This document shows, in pieces, positions 22,317 to 36,088 of a stretch of 64,000 nt of DNA. Under the pieces are notes generated by a model that did no database searches, was not told where the DNA came from, and saw nothing but the letters and a program-made list of their open reading frames with translations. Within the stretch, counting starts at the first letter, position 1, and every line of letters starts with the position of its first letter. Source of the DNA: Rutidosis leptorrhynchoides. Lineage: Eukaryota; Streptophyta; Magnoliopsida; Asterales; Asteraceae. The stretch is from NCBI RefSeq assembly GCF_046630445.1, contig NC_092334.1:108573001-108637000 (forward strand). Reading direction: 5' to 3'. The position numbers and the translations under genes are program-made.

Positions 22317-23494
22317 CTAGGGTTGATACTGATACCAGTAGGGGTTCCATGCATAACCGTATGTGTTATAGAATGCTCCAGCTGGGTTATAAGTAGGATA
22401 CGGTAGTTGGATCTCTATAGACCAGGGAGGAAATACGGGCTTTGGAGTAGGAATATAGTTTCTACCTACATGTTGGCAATGAGCTATGATGTGGTTTTGA
22501 TGAACTTGCCAATCTTCAAATGCTCGATGTCTAGCATTTTCATACTCTTGTGAAGCTATAAACCTTTGCATTTCTGTCATTTCATTTCCCCCTCCACATT
22601 ACATGGCTGTTGATTTCTTTCAACCTGTGGATGTCTTCCATTATATTGTACTGCGGCGTTATTTCGCCTCTTCAAAACCTTAGCACCATGATATACATTT
22701 AAACCAATTGTATCGTGGGGTTCTGGTTCTTCGATTAATAATTCCCCCGACTTATATCCACATCGAGATACTCAGCAATTAATGTAATAAATATACCACC
22801 TCCTATTATACTGTGCGGTCTCATCCCCCTAACCATAGCCGGTAAATAATAACCCACACAATAAGGTATACTTACAGCGCTTTGTGGGTCTCGAATACAC
22901 ATGTGGTAAAATAAATCTTGCTCATTTACCTTTTCCTTATTTTTACCTCGCTGTGTAATCGAGTTCGCTAGAAACCTGTGAATTACTCTTAACTCAGCTC
23001 TATCTATATCCGTATAAGAGTAATTTCCCCCTTTAAATCGGTGATGGCTAGTCATTTGACTCCATACACCATGCGTATCAAAATTTTCATCAATCTTTCT
23101 ACCATTTAATATCAACCCTTGACAATCGGCAGATGCTAGCTCCTTAGGCGTATATATACGTAAGGCCTGAGCCATGTCTAGTAGAGACATGTGGCGCATC
23201 GAACCTCCTAACAAAAATCTAATAAAAGTTCGATCGGTTAAAGTAGCTACCCGATCATTTATTTCTATACTACACAATAATTCTTCACACCATACTTTAT
23301 ATACAGGTCTACGCATGTTGAATAATCGTACCCAATCGTTAAAAGTAGAATTACCATACCTCTGTGTAAGTAATTCTCTAATCCGTTCGCCCAATCCTAC
23401 AGCTTCTAACGGTTCCCATTCTATTACCCTAGGTACTTCAACAGCTTTAGAATGAAGAGTGTGCAAGCCCCTTTGGTATTTTGAATAATCTATC
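22317..23494 (-). pseudogene. Athila-type third ORF (plant transposon protein), 3' part, interrupted
   Basis: A minus-strand frame of about 250 residues up to the insertion point. Motifs such as RFLLGGSMRHMSL, LRVIHRFLAN and YHMCIRDPQ recall the family of transposon proteins found downstream of pol in Athila-like elements (ATHILA ORF-1/env-like type). I place the family from memory, not by search. Near 22,741 a 1-base frameshift moves the reading frame, which can be followed to about 22,580. A second frameshift then continues it to 22,317 with a proline- and tyrosine-rich end. The 5' part lies at 36,089-36,935, on the other side of the inserted element. The frame runs through the insertion site without a break when one copy of the CTATC duplication is discounted. 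Confidence 0.65.
23490..23494. repeat. Left target-site duplication CTATC of element B
   Basis: The same five bases follow the other LTR at 36,089-36,093. A perfect 5-bp duplication is what an LTR-retrotransposon integrase leaves. Confidence 0.95.
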
Positions 23495-24225
23495 TGTGAC
23501 AACCCGGAAATTTCTAACCAAATTTAAACTTTAATCTTTATAAGTTTCCGACACGATAAGCAATATTTGTTAAGTTAAATTTCAAGAATTTTAAACTATG
23601 TTCATACATTCATTCAACCTCGACCAAGTTCCAACGATTCACGAACCATTAAACGAATATGATTATATATGTATATGTGTATATATATATATATTATAAC
23701 TTAAAACGTAAACAAAATATTAGATTAAATACTTTATATGATTGTATCTGTTTCAAAATGTTTATCAATGGAATTAGAAGATAAGATCAAATGATTGAAT
23801 TATCAGATATATTAAATTATGATTACAAGTCTCTGTTGAAAGGCCCACGTTGATTTGAGAAATCTTTCCATTTTAACAATATTCGAAAAATGGTAAAGTG
23901 ATTTATAAATAAGAACAAATTGTCAATCATTGAGAACTAGAGAAAGGATAGTGGAAGATTGAATCTCATAAAGACTCGATTGATCTATTTAGTTTCAAAC
24001 GTACAAAAAGGTTTTCAGTTTAAAAAGAACTTTATTATTAAAACGTATATAACTTTTATAAATATCTAGAACCACTTTTGAAAACTCATTTCTTAACTAG
24101 TATGATAAAGATAACGATATTTATATTTTATTTTATTAAATATATATAACGATTTAAATTAATATTATATATATTTATACGCGTATTATACGTACATAGT
24201 TTTATACTTTTACTATACTTAAACT

Positions 24226-24366
24226 TTACCTTTACTTTATTTTTACTTTACTTTAACTTTAATAATTCACTTTAATAATTCATACTTTAATAATTCACTT
24301 TAATAATTCATACTTTAATAATTCACTTTAATAATTCATACTTTAATAATTCACTTTAATAATTCA
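24226..24366. repeat. Tandem repeats upstream of the family B TATA box
   Basis: Alternating units ACTTTAATAATTCA(TA/CT) of about 14 bases, roughly ten copies, end about 10 bases before the TATA box. The 3' LTR has the same array at about 33,110-33,225. Confidence 0.9.
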
Positions 24367-24375
24367 AAAATCTAT

Positions 24376-24382
24376 TATAAAT
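24376..24382 (+). promoter_or_regulatory. TATA box of family B 5' LTR
   Basis: TATAAAT within CTATTATAAATAG, at the end of a tandem-repeat array and about 35 bases before a pyrimidine-rich likely start region. It is identical at 33,234-33,240 in the 3' LTR. Confidence 0.55.
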
Positions 24383-25129
24383 AGAATTCAATAGGTTTCA
24401 TTATTTCATAGAAACTTGAAAATATTTTTCTCTAAACTCTCTCAATCGATTTACATATATATATTTACTCCGTATTATTTCAAGATATTATTAGTATACA
24501 TAAAATATTACGACGGAGTGCTGTCCGAGTGGTTTCGAAATTGTTTTTCGAGTAGGATAGGATTAAGGAAATTATGGGTTATAGCTATGGAGGAGTATGG
24601 TTCATAGGTATGCTCGTGAGGTCAATATAGTGTTTATCATTTTCGTTGCGTCTACGTACCTTTCCTGCAATGTTGAATCTCAATATTGATACGTGAGTAC
24701 TCATAATTTAACTTTTACATACTAATAGTGTATCCCTGACTAGTGCTCGAGTATTTAGGATTATGCATGCTTGTACTTTTGATATTGCCCTTAGACATGT
24801 TAGTTTGAATATTGAATTAGTTACACTTGCGGTTGAGATAAGGTATAAGATATGCATGTCCTTGGAAAGCTAGCGAAAAATTAAGAACTTTTCCTTTAGA
24901 TATCGAATAGTTTCGATGAACGGATTAGAAGTTATAATCAATTGAATTTTCGATATTTTTATTAAAAATGATTATTATTATCGTCGTTTTTATCGCCGTT
25001 CTAGTTTTATCTTATTATTATCATTATTATTATCTTTATCAATAAAAGGGATTTATCATTAAAAATTGTTATTTTTTTTATTACTATTGTTATTATCGTT
25101 AACGTTATAATTAGTATTATTATTATTAT

Positions 25130-25135
25130 TATCCA

Positions 25136-25200
<65 letters not shown>

Positions 25201-25205
25201 CATTA
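25130..25205. repeat. (ATT)n microsatellite in family B LTR
   Basis: A pure TTA/ATT repeat. Its counterpart in the 3' LTR (33,988-34,065) is interrupted by GTAGTAGTA, one of the clearest differences between the two LTRs. Confidence 0.9.
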
Positions 25206-27218
25206 TTAATATATATATCATTATTTAAAAATGGTTATTGTTATTATTATTATTACTATATTATCATTAAGATAATTATTAGTATTATCGTTAATAATGT
25301 TATAGTAACTATCATTATTAATATTAGTGTAATTAAAGCAAATATTTGTAACACCTAATTATTTTGATTACTATTATTATCATTATTATGAACACGATAT
25401 AAAAGACAATTAAAAGCTATTAAACGAAACGATTAGAAAATAATGAGTAAGAGTATCATAATGAAATTAAAATATTATAAGATATTGATTTAGATAAAAT
25501 TATCGTTCTTATTATTTTTATCATTACTATTATTATTAAAAATATCGTTAGTATTAAAACTATCATTTTAACAAAAATTATCATTTTAATAGAAATGTCA
25601 TTGTTACTCTAAAATATCATTATTATTATTATTTTAAATAGAATTATTATTTTAAAGATAATATTAAAAATTATCGTAAATATTAACGTTATCATAATTA
25701 GAATTATCGTTTTATCATAATGTCATCTTAGTAATTATAAATATTGATATTTTTATAATAATAATTATTATTACAAAATAATACAACTTTTACTTACTAT
25801 CATTATAGATATTATTTTATCAAATAAATATGTGATACAAACATATTTTACTACGTGTAATAACTTACTTTAATAATACCTATCATATTATCTTTATGAT
25901 ATTAAATGAACCCTATAAATTTTATTACTTAATATATATAAAAGTATATTTTATTATATAAAATTAATATAAAAATTTTATTTATTAATAAATAAATTAT
26001 ATTATTAGTCTAATAAATCTTTTAAAAATATTTAAAAATATAAAATGACGATATTTAAACTATATATTAATCATGTATAGATTTTTGGAAATTATTTTGA
26101 GTCAAATTTACTTTTGTTGACTTTTGCATATTAGTCTCGAGCATTAGGATTGTGGTACACTATGGCTTGACCTAATTTGTTAGACAAATATTGACCAACA
26201 CATAAATATATATAATTAATTTAGGTTTGTGAATCCGAGGCCAACCTTGCACTTGTTCAATGACGTTATATGTATTTTTACTACGAAATACAGTATGGTG
26301 AGTTTCATTTGCTCCCTTTTACTCTTTACGTTTTTGGGCTGAGAATACATGCAAATGCTTTATTAACTGTTTTACAATATTTATATGCGTGAGTTTCATT
26401 ACTCCCTTTTTAAATGTTTTTGTAATATATATTTTTGGGACTGAGAATGCATGCCCTTTTATAAATATTTTACGAAATAGACACAAGTAATCGAAACTAC
26501 ATTATATGGTTGAATGATCGAAATCGAATATGCCCCTTTTTATTAAAGTCTGGTAATCTAAGAATTAGGGAACAGACACCCTAATTGACGCGAATCCTAA
26601 AGATAGATCTATTGGGCCTAACAAACCCCATCCAAAGTACCAGATGCTTTAGTACTTCGAAATTTATATCATGTCCGAAGGAGGATCCCGGAATGATAGG
26701 GGATATTCTTATATGTATCTAGTTAATGTCGGTTACCAGGTGTTCACCATATGAATGATTATTTTTGTCTCTATGCATGGGACGTATATTTATGAGAACT
26801 GGAAATGAAATTCTTGTGGTCTATTAAAATGATGGAAATAAATGATTATGATAAACTAATGAACTCACCAACCTTTTGGTTGACACTTTAAAGCATGTTT
26901 ATTCTCAGGTGTTAAAGAAATCTTCCGCTGTGCGTTTGCTCATTTTAAAGATATTACTTGGAGTCTTTCATAGCATATTTCGAAGAACGTTGCATTCGAG
27001 TCATTGAGTTCATCAAAGATTATTATTAAATCAATTTATAGTTGGATAGTGGATATTATGAAATGGTATGCATGCCTGTCAATTTTCGATGTAAAGAAAG
27101 TTTGTCTTTTAAAAACGAATGCAATGTTTGTAAAATGTATCATATAGAGGTCAAATACCTCGCAATGTAATCAACTATTGTGAATCGTTTATAATGTATA
27201 TGAACGGGTCCTTTCAGT

Positions 27219-27230
27219 TGGTATCAGAGC
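27219..27230 (+). other. Primer-binding site (initiator Met tRNA)
   Basis: TGGTATCAGAGC, two bases after the 5' LTR, is complementary to the 3' end of plant initiator methionine tRNA, the usual primer of many plant LTR elements. Confidence 0.92.
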
Positions 27231-27575
27231 GGTGGTCTTAGCGAACCAGGTCTGCATTAGTGTGTCTAACTGATAAGTCGATATGATGCATTAGTGAGTC
27301 TGGACTTCGACCGTGTCTGCATGTCAAAAGTTTTGCTTATCATTTTGTGTCGAAAATTAACTACTTATCATCCTCAGGAAATTACCTGCTTATCATTTTT
27401 AGTCTAAGACACGTCTTGCTGCATTGATTGCATGAATAGTGTATAGACAAAAATTCATATCTTAGCATATCTGCTAAATCATATCTTATCGTATCTGTTA
27501 CTTTAAACTTTGCCTGACATATCCCGCAAAGTCCTCCGTAATCTACGAAATCTTTTGATCTACGAAATCTTTTGA

Positions 27576-27579
<4 letters not shown>

Positions 27580-27645
<66 letters not shown>
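27580..27645. repeat. (TA)n microsatellite
   Basis: A pure TA repeat in the leader of element B, before the accessory ORF. A second, longer one lies at 28,676-28,772. Confidence 0.95.
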
Positions 27646-27646
<1 letters not shown>

Positions 27647-27722
27647 TATGTAATTAGAATACCATCCGTTAGCCAAAATCATTTCATATAAAAAAAAATA
27701 ATCCTTTATCCAATCGTACGAA

Positions 27723-28157
27723 ATGGAATTCGTCATCCGTTCAAGTCACTCAGATTCCGAAATGGAATCCCATTCAAGCTCCGAAAGCAGTGTGACCGGA
27801 ATAGATCAACCAATCAGTCATCACCTATTCTGGATGAATTGGGGATGTGTTCGTAGCCTCCTCAATCATTGGAGACAAGAAGAAGGTGATCCCTTCCATC
27901 CACCACATTGCCCTCTTGACGAAGAACCTGAAGCACTTACCGGCGAACCTGTCCAAAACACCATTTTCTCGCTCATTTCCAGAGTATCTCGTCACGATTA
28001 TATATTACATCAAATTTTAGATTTTATTTATCCGCTCGTCCGAACCGACAATCACCCCGGTGTAATAGAAGAAGTCAACGAGCTTCGCGCTCGGGTAGTG
28101 GCTTTGGAGAATATGGTGCAGAGATTACAAACACCAGCAGCAGCATCAGCAGCATAA
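27723..28157 (+). CDS. Element B accessory ORF, function unknown
   Basis: This 144-residue frame is the longest in the element. It is Ser- and acid-rich at the start (SSHSDSEMESHSSSESS), has a Trp-containing middle (HHLFWMNWGCVRSLLNHW) and ends in a coiled-coil-like helix (VIEEVNELRARVVALENMVQRLQ) before an Ala run. After its stop, the same frame continues with Pro/Thr/Ser-rich sequence broken by further stops (to about 28,290), so the ORF was probably longer. It shows none of the usual gag motifs. It occupies the place where the Tekay element at 60.3-60.9 kb has its acidic accessory ORF, but I see no clear sequence similarity between them. Confidence 0.5.
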   Translation: MEFVIRSSHSDSEMESHSSSESSVTGIDQPISHHLFWMNWGCVRSLLNHWRQEEGDPFHPPHCPLDEEPEALTGEPVQNTIFSLISRVSRHDYILHQILDFIYPLVRTDNHPGVIEEVNELRARVVALENMVQRLQTPAAASAA

Positions 28158-29288
<1,131 letters not shown>

Positions 29289-29309
29289 TTAACGGGTAGG
29301 TAATACCCG
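29289..29309 (+). promoter_or_regulatory. Internal copy of the polypurine tract in element B
   Basis: TTAACGGGTAGGTA followed by ATACCCG. The first 14 bases are identical to the 3' polypurine tract at 32,343-32,356. The CGGGTA and TACCCG halves could form a small hairpin. The Tekay element has the same motif at 59,281-59,301, at a similar distance from its primer site. Confidence 0.7.
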
Positions 29310-31346
29310 AGAGATATATAAATTCACAATTAATATGTTACATTCTTCGAATCTGATTCAGCAAATCATCCATTATACTCCCTACAGTCACAACAATATA
29401 CATTCTTTTATAGAAATCAAAACAACCATACTCATTTAAAATTTAATTACATATTCTGATTTTGAAATCTCAAAATTTAACTTGAGATATGACCAAAATC
29501 ATCACTCTTAGATCCTTACATCTTTCACAAGCTATATTTTGACTTCAAAACTATGTTAGAACATCAAATGTATGTTAACGATTACAATCTGTGTTCAAAC
29601 CCTTCGAAAATTTCTGAAGACACTTCGAATGATGAGCAATCGAGATGATGATCCAACCACATGTTACCCACAGTTATGTACCCGAAAAACTCTTGAAACC
29701 AAAGTAAAAGTTTAAACAACGTATCCGCGTCAGATTCTTTGGCATTTATTAGCAAAAATAACTTTGTGACTCCTATTCAAAGTAGCCAGTTTTGTCACAG
29801 CTCCAGCAAGTCAACTTCGACTTTTCAGTCAGACTAACCTTATTATAACCTTGAGATATACACCATCGTTACCAGGAAACCTTTTACATTCCACCACATT
29901 ATTAGCAGATGTACCAACAACTTCATTACCCTTTGACTTTAGCCTCTCCAAAAAGTCATTATAATTATTCATTGAAACCCCATCATTTACTCATTCGCAT
30001 CTTGTAATGAGAATTGCCATACGAATCATTGGGAATTAGCAATCAGTATTTTGAAACCTCGCAGCATGTCTACGCCAATAGTTATATGTGTATATATAAC
30101 GTCTATCTTCTGGACTTAATTTGAATGTGAAGTTTCTGAAAAATACTCCGAACTACGAATTGGTTCTCCGAAAAAAAATGCTGATGAAGCAGCAAAAACT
30201 ATAAACGACTTTAAACGGTAAAAGCTGGATGATAATGATGAAGTGTGCTGGCAAAGCGCAGAAAAAGAGAAGTTTTGGAACTGGAAAACGGATTGAGCAA
30301 AGTAGGAAGGAGGCTGTGGACAAATTACAAAGACTGAACTTGACTTCAAAGGATCCAAATGATTCAGTACCTGCTGAAGTAATTAACGAATACCTTGCTC
30401 CTGACTCTAAACCCCTGCGGACAATATTCTTCATCATCCTCTGATATTAGAAATTCTAAAATATCATCATATCTTTCATTATAAATATCCTCTATATTTC
30501 TGAAGATATTTTCTTAATTTTTCTTATTTGAAATCATTTACCTCTTCGCGCTATCTGTATTACATCATAAAAGAAACTATTCTAGTTTCTAAATTCTGAA
30601 ACATTCAAGTTTAAAATAGGAATATTTTGAAGTAGTGTTGAGAACTGAAGCATGAATTAGTATAATATAATGACACTTGATCAATGTGATTATATTACAG
30701 TAAGTCATGCTGAGTTTCTAAATGGAACGTGATGATTCACAGATCATAACATCATCGTGTGCTATGTTATACGACTCTTGTATTCTACTTAATCTCTAAA
30801 ATATCAAGAAAATATTTCTTGATGATTCGGCCTTTTCCAAGGTATTCTAGTAATTTGACAAGTCAAGATCGTGCCATCACAATTTCCTTCCTAGAACATT
30901 AACAATGTTCATTCCGAAATTCATATCTGTGAATTCTGGACCATTACAAGCGGTGGTTAATCGCAAGAAGAAGAAACAAAAGGACAAAACTCCGAAATAG
31001 AAATTGGGGTATAAATTGCAGCAAATAAAAGAGAGCATTAACTGTGAATGATAATGATTATAGAAGACAGAAGCAGAGACTTTGAAATATAAGGGAACAT
31101 ATAAAGCCCAACGACAAATCAGAAATTATAAACCATATATATCGATGCATATAGCAATATAAAGAGACGGGAGAACTAGAAACACTATAAACCCAAGAGT
31201 ATAGTAGAAGTAAATAGATTCTTCCGGCGGTAGATGAAAAAGAAGAATGACCGATATGAAAGTTAGAAGTATATCGAGAATCAGAACTGGATGGAGCATA
31301 TTGATGAATACTTTAAAATATGAGTTGAGGGGGAAAGAATAGAAGG
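29310..31346 (+). other. Element B internal region, largely non-coding
   Basis: No recognised domain. One 71-codon frame at 30,229-30,444 (basic, with KCAGKAQKKRSFGTGKR and EAVDKLQRL) has a less AT-rich composition than its surroundings and may be a gene scrap, but I do not recognise it. The rest has stops in all frames. Confidence 0.4.
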
Positions 31347-31966
31347 TGATGAAACATGACTAGGAACTTAGAAATCAACAAATTTAACTCACACAATGGC
31401 GGAATAGGTGAATCAAATCCTCTAGTGAATAGGTTAAATTTTTTTTTTTTGATTAATTTAGTCAAACCACAACTAAATCAAGTGTGATTAGATCAACACC
31501 TAGAGCTATTATTCACCACCTGGGTGATTTGGACTGAGAGAGAATCGGAGGAGCTCACTAGATCTGAGTGTGTATAACAAATGAGAGGCTTAATCAAAAA
31601 TGAAGAACATAAGACTTTATATACCCCTGCTGTTGACTCACCCATACGATTCATTCATCACACGTACGAGTTGGCTTCATCAGCCGTACGGGTGATCACT
31701 CACTCGTGTCTTCTCATTTAGGTTGTAATTGTGACTTAGCTCAGCATCAACCGTGCGTATGAGCCTGTCAGCCATACTAGTGAGGCTTCACTCGTACATC
31801 TGACTAAGTCTAACATAGTCAAACATCTAAATCTCGTTCCTGCAGTTCCTGTAACCACATACAAACACGGATAGGATAATAATGAGTAATCATGGTAGCA
31901 TGTAAAGTGTTGTACCTACAATGGACGTGGGTAGATGACTAGGGACTTGCATAAAATGCATCAACA
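31347..31966 (-). mobile_element. Solo LTR (Copia-like) inside element B
   Basis: A 620-base segment flanked by the perfect 5-bp duplication GAAGG (31,342-31,346 and 31,967-31,971). On the minus strand it begins TGTTGATGC and ends TTTCATCA, so it has TG...CA ends. It contains a TATA box (TATATAAAG, 31,615-31,623) and, upstream, a cluster of CG-containing words (CGTACGAG, CCGTACGGG, CGTGCGTATGAG). No internal domain is present, so it is a solo LTR left by recombination. A T13 run lies at about 31,439-31,452. Confidence 0.75.
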
Positions 31967-32320
31967 GAAGGTGTGAGTTGTAAGGAAACGAAGGAGGTGA
32001 ATTTATAAGAAAATCTCTGACAGAACAATTAATATGGATGATCGCATTTAAAGCGGATCCTAATTCCCTTGATTACCGGAGAGTCAAATCTTATTAAGAA
32101 GATTTTCTTCAAATCCCTTGAAATCTGGGAATCAATCATATCTACGTCAAATGATAAGATGAATCTACACTCACTCATTTCACTCTTCTATGTTAGCTTC
32201 ATTCGTACTCTTCATATAAATGGATTGTTTATCCAAATTATTCGCTGATGATAAAACTCTAATTTTCAGCCCGTATGCATCATGAAAACATACTTATTAT
32301 CATTCACGACCTTTCCACTC
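31967..32320 (+). other. Element B internal region next to the 3' end
   Basis: Non-coding, AT-rich. It leads into the hairpin and polypurine tract at 32,321-32,356. Nothing else is recognised. Confidence 0.4.
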
Positions 32321-32356
32321 AAATTTCGGGACGAAATTTCTTTAACGGGTAGGTAC
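32321..32356 (+). promoter_or_regulatory. Conserved hairpin plus 3' polypurine tract of element B
   Basis: AAATTTCGGGACGAAATTT (32,321-32,339) can fold into an 8-bp stem with a 3-base loop. It is followed by CTTTAACGGGTAGGTAC, which abuts the 3' LTR. The same hairpin and tract occur at 39,172-39,207 and, on the minus strand, at 54,528-54,563. The purine-rich tract primes plus-strand DNA synthesis. Confidence 0.85.
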
Positions 32357-33988
32357 TGTGACAACCCGGAAATTTCTAACCAAATTTAAACTTTAATCTT
32401 TATATGTTTCCGACACGATAAGCAATATTTGTTAAGTTAAATTTCAAGAATTTTAAACTATGTTCATACATTCATTCAACCTCGACCAAGTTCCAACGAT
32501 TCACGAACCATTAAACGAATATGATTATATATGTATATGTGTATATATATATTATAACTTAAAACGTAAACAAAATATTAGATTAAATACTTTATATGAT
32601 TGTATCTGTTTCAAAATGTTTATCAATGGAATTAGAAGATAAGATCAAATGATTGAATTATCAGATATATTAAATTATGATTACAAGTCTCTGTTGAAAG
32701 GCCCACGTTGATTTGAGAAATCTTTCCATTTTAACAATATTCGGAAAATGGTAAAGTGATTTATAAATAAGAACAAATTGTCAATCATTGAGAACTAGAG
32801 AAAGGATAGTGGAAGATTGAATCTCATAAAGACTCGATTGATCTATTTAGTTTCAAACGTACAAAAACGTTTTCAGTTTAAAAGGAACTTTATTATTAAA
32901 ATGTATATAACTTTTATAAATATCTAGAACCACTTTTGACAACTCATTACTTAACTAGTATGATAAAGATAACGATATTTATATTTTATTTTATTAAATA
33001 TATATAACGATTTAAATTAATATTATATATATTTATACGCGTATTATACGTACATAGTTTTATACTTTTACTATACTTAAACTTTACCTTTACTTTATTT
33101 TTACTTTACTTTAACTTTAATAATTCACTTTAATAATTCATACTTTAATAATTCACTTTAATAATTCATACTTTAATAATTCACTTTAATAATTCATACT
33201 TTAATAATTCACTTTAATAATTCAAAAATCTATTATAAATAGAATTCAATACGTTTCATTATTTCATAGAAACTTGAAAATATTTTTCTCTAAACTCTCT
33301 CAATCGATTTACATATATATATTTACTCCGTATTATTTCAAGATATTATTAGTATACATAAAATATTACGACGGAATGCTGTCCGAGTGGTTTCGAAATT
33401 GTTTTTCGAGTAGGATAGGATTAAGGAAATTATGGGTTATAGCTATGGAGGAGTATGGTTCATGGGTATGCTCGTGAGGTCAATATAGTGTTTATCCTTT
33501 TCGTTGCGTCTACGTACCTTTCCTGCAATGTTGAATCTCAATATTGATACGTGAGTACTCATAATTTAACTTTTACATACTAATAGTGTATCCCTGACTA
33601 GTGCTCGAGTATTTAGGATTATGCATGTTTGTACTTTTGATATTGCCCTTACAGGTTAGGTTGAATATTGAATTAGTTACACTTGCGGTTGAGATAAGGT
33701 ATAAGATATGCATGTCCTTGGAAAGCTAGCTAAAAATTAAGAACTTTTCCTTTAGATATCGAATAGTTTCGATGAACGGATTAGAAGTTATAATCAATTG
33801 AATTTTCGATATTTTTATTAAAAATGATTATTATTATCATCGTTTTTATCGCCGTTCTAGTTTTATCTTATTATTATCATTATTATTATCTTTATCAATA
33901 AAAGGGATTTATCATTAAAAATTGTTATTTTTTTTATTACTATCGTTATTATCGTTAAAGTTATAATTAGTATTATTATTATTATCCA

Positions 33989-34037
<49 letters not shown>

Positions 34038-36088
34038 GTAGTAGTATTATTATTATTATTATTATCATTATTAATATATATATCATTATTTAAAAATGGT
34101 TATTGTTATTGTTATTATTATTATTACTATTTTATCATTAAGATAATTATTAGTATTATCGTTAATAATGTTATAGTAACTATCATTATTAATATTAGTG
34201 TAATTAAAATAAATATTTGTAACACCTAATTATTTTGATTACTATTATTATCATTATTATGAACACGATATAAAAGACAATTAAAAGCTATTAAACGAAA
34301 CGATTAGAAAATAATGAGTAAGAGTATCATGATGAAATTAAAATATTATAAGATATTGATTTAGATAAAATTATCGTTCTTATTATTTTTATCATTACTA
34401 TTATTATTAAAAGTATCGTTAGTATTAAAACTATCATTTTAATAAAAATTATCATTTTAAAAGAAATGTCATTGTTACTCTAAAATATCATTATTATTAT
34501 TATTTTAAATAGAATTATTATTTTAAAGATAATATTAAAAATTATCGTAAATATTAACGTTATCATAATTAGAATTATCGTTTTATCATAATGTCATCTT
34601 AGTAATTATAAATATTGATATTTTTATAATAATAATTATTATTACAAAATAATACAACTTTTAGTTACTATCATTATAGATATTATTTTATCAAATAAAT
34701 ATGTGATACAAACATATTTTACTACATGTAATAACTTACTTTAATAATACCTATCATATTATCTTTATGATATTAAATGAACCCTATAAATTTTATTACT
34801 TAATATATATAAAAGTATATTTTATTATATAAAATTAATATAAAATTTTTATTTATTAATAAATAAATTATATTATTTACTCTAATAAATCTTTTAAAAA
34901 TATTTAAAAATATAAAATGACGATATTTAAACTATATATTAATCATGTATAGATTTTTGGAAATTATTTTGAGTCAAATTTACTTTTGTTGACTTTTGCA
35001 TATTAGTCTCGAGCATTAGGATTGTGGTACACTATGACTTGACCTAATTTGTTAGACAAATATTGACCAACACATAAATATATATAATTAATTTAGGTTC
35101 GTGAATCCGAGGCCAACCTTGCACTTGTTCAATGACGTTATATGTATTTTTACTACGAAATACAGTATGGTGAGTTTCATTTGCTCCCTTTTACTCTTTA
35201 CGTTTTTGGGCTGAGAATACATGCAAATGCTTTATTAACTGTTTTACAATATTTATATGCGTGAGTTTCATTACTCCCTTTTTAAATGCTTTTGTAATAT
35301 ATATTTTTGGGACTGAGAATGCATGCCCTTTTATAAATATTTTACGAAATAGACACAAGTAATCGAAACTACATTATATGGTTGAATGATCGAAATCGAA
35401 TATGCCCCTTTTTATTAAAGTCTGGTAATCTAAGAATTAGGGAACAGACACCCTAATTGACGCGAATCCTAAAGATAGATCTATTGGGCCTAACAAACCC
35501 CATCCAAAGTACCGGATGCTTTAGTACTTCGAAATTTATATCATGTCCGAAGGAGGATCCCGGAATGATAGGGGATATTCTTATATGTATCTAGTTAATG
35601 TCAGTTACCAGGTGTTCATCATATGAATGATTATTTTTGTCTCTATGCATGGGACGTATATTTATGAGAACTGAAAATGAAATTCTTGTGGTCTATTAAA
35701 ATGATGGAAATAAATGATTATGATAAACTAATGAACTCACCAATCTTTTGGTTGACACTTTAAAGCATGTTTATTCTCAGGTGTTAAAGAAATCTTCCGC
35801 TGTGCATTTGCTCATTTTAAAGATATTACTTGGAGTCTTTCATAGCATATTTCGAAGAACGTTACATTCGAGTCATTGAGTTCATCAAAGATTATTATTA
35901 AATCAATTTATAGTTAGATAGTGGATATTATGAAATGGAATGCATGCCTGTCAATTTTCGATGTAAAGAAAGTTTGTCTTTTAAAAACGAATGAAATGTT
36001 TGTAAAATGTATCATATAGAGGTCAAATACCTCACAATGTAATCAATTATTGTGAATCGTTTATAATGTATATGAACGGGTCCTTTCA
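32357..36088 (+). repeat. Family B 3' LTR
   Basis: Nearly identical to 23,495-27,216 from TGTGACAACCCGG to GGGTCCTTTCA, with small changes (a few substitutions, a TA indel near 32,545 and changes in the ATT repeat). The TATA box is at 33,234-33,240. Confidence 0.95.

Larger units (their letters stand above)
23495..27216 (+). repeat. Family B 5' LTR
   Basis: Starts TGTGACAACCCGG and ends GGGTCCTTTCA. It contains a tandem-repeat array (24,226-24,366) just upstream of a TATA box (24,376-24,382), long ATT-rich simple repeats (25,130-25,205) and no coding frame. Confidence 0.95.

Noticed and set aside
24416-24607. Small ORF of 63-67 codons in both family B LTRs (also 33,274-33,477)
   Set aside because: It is kept only because the two LTRs are near-identical. 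One copy reads through the other's stop, and it has no domain.
30116-30437. Minus-strand frames in element B (30,116-30,358 and 30,153-30,437)
   Set aside because: They are shadows of each other and of the plus-strand frame in a decayed region, with no motif.
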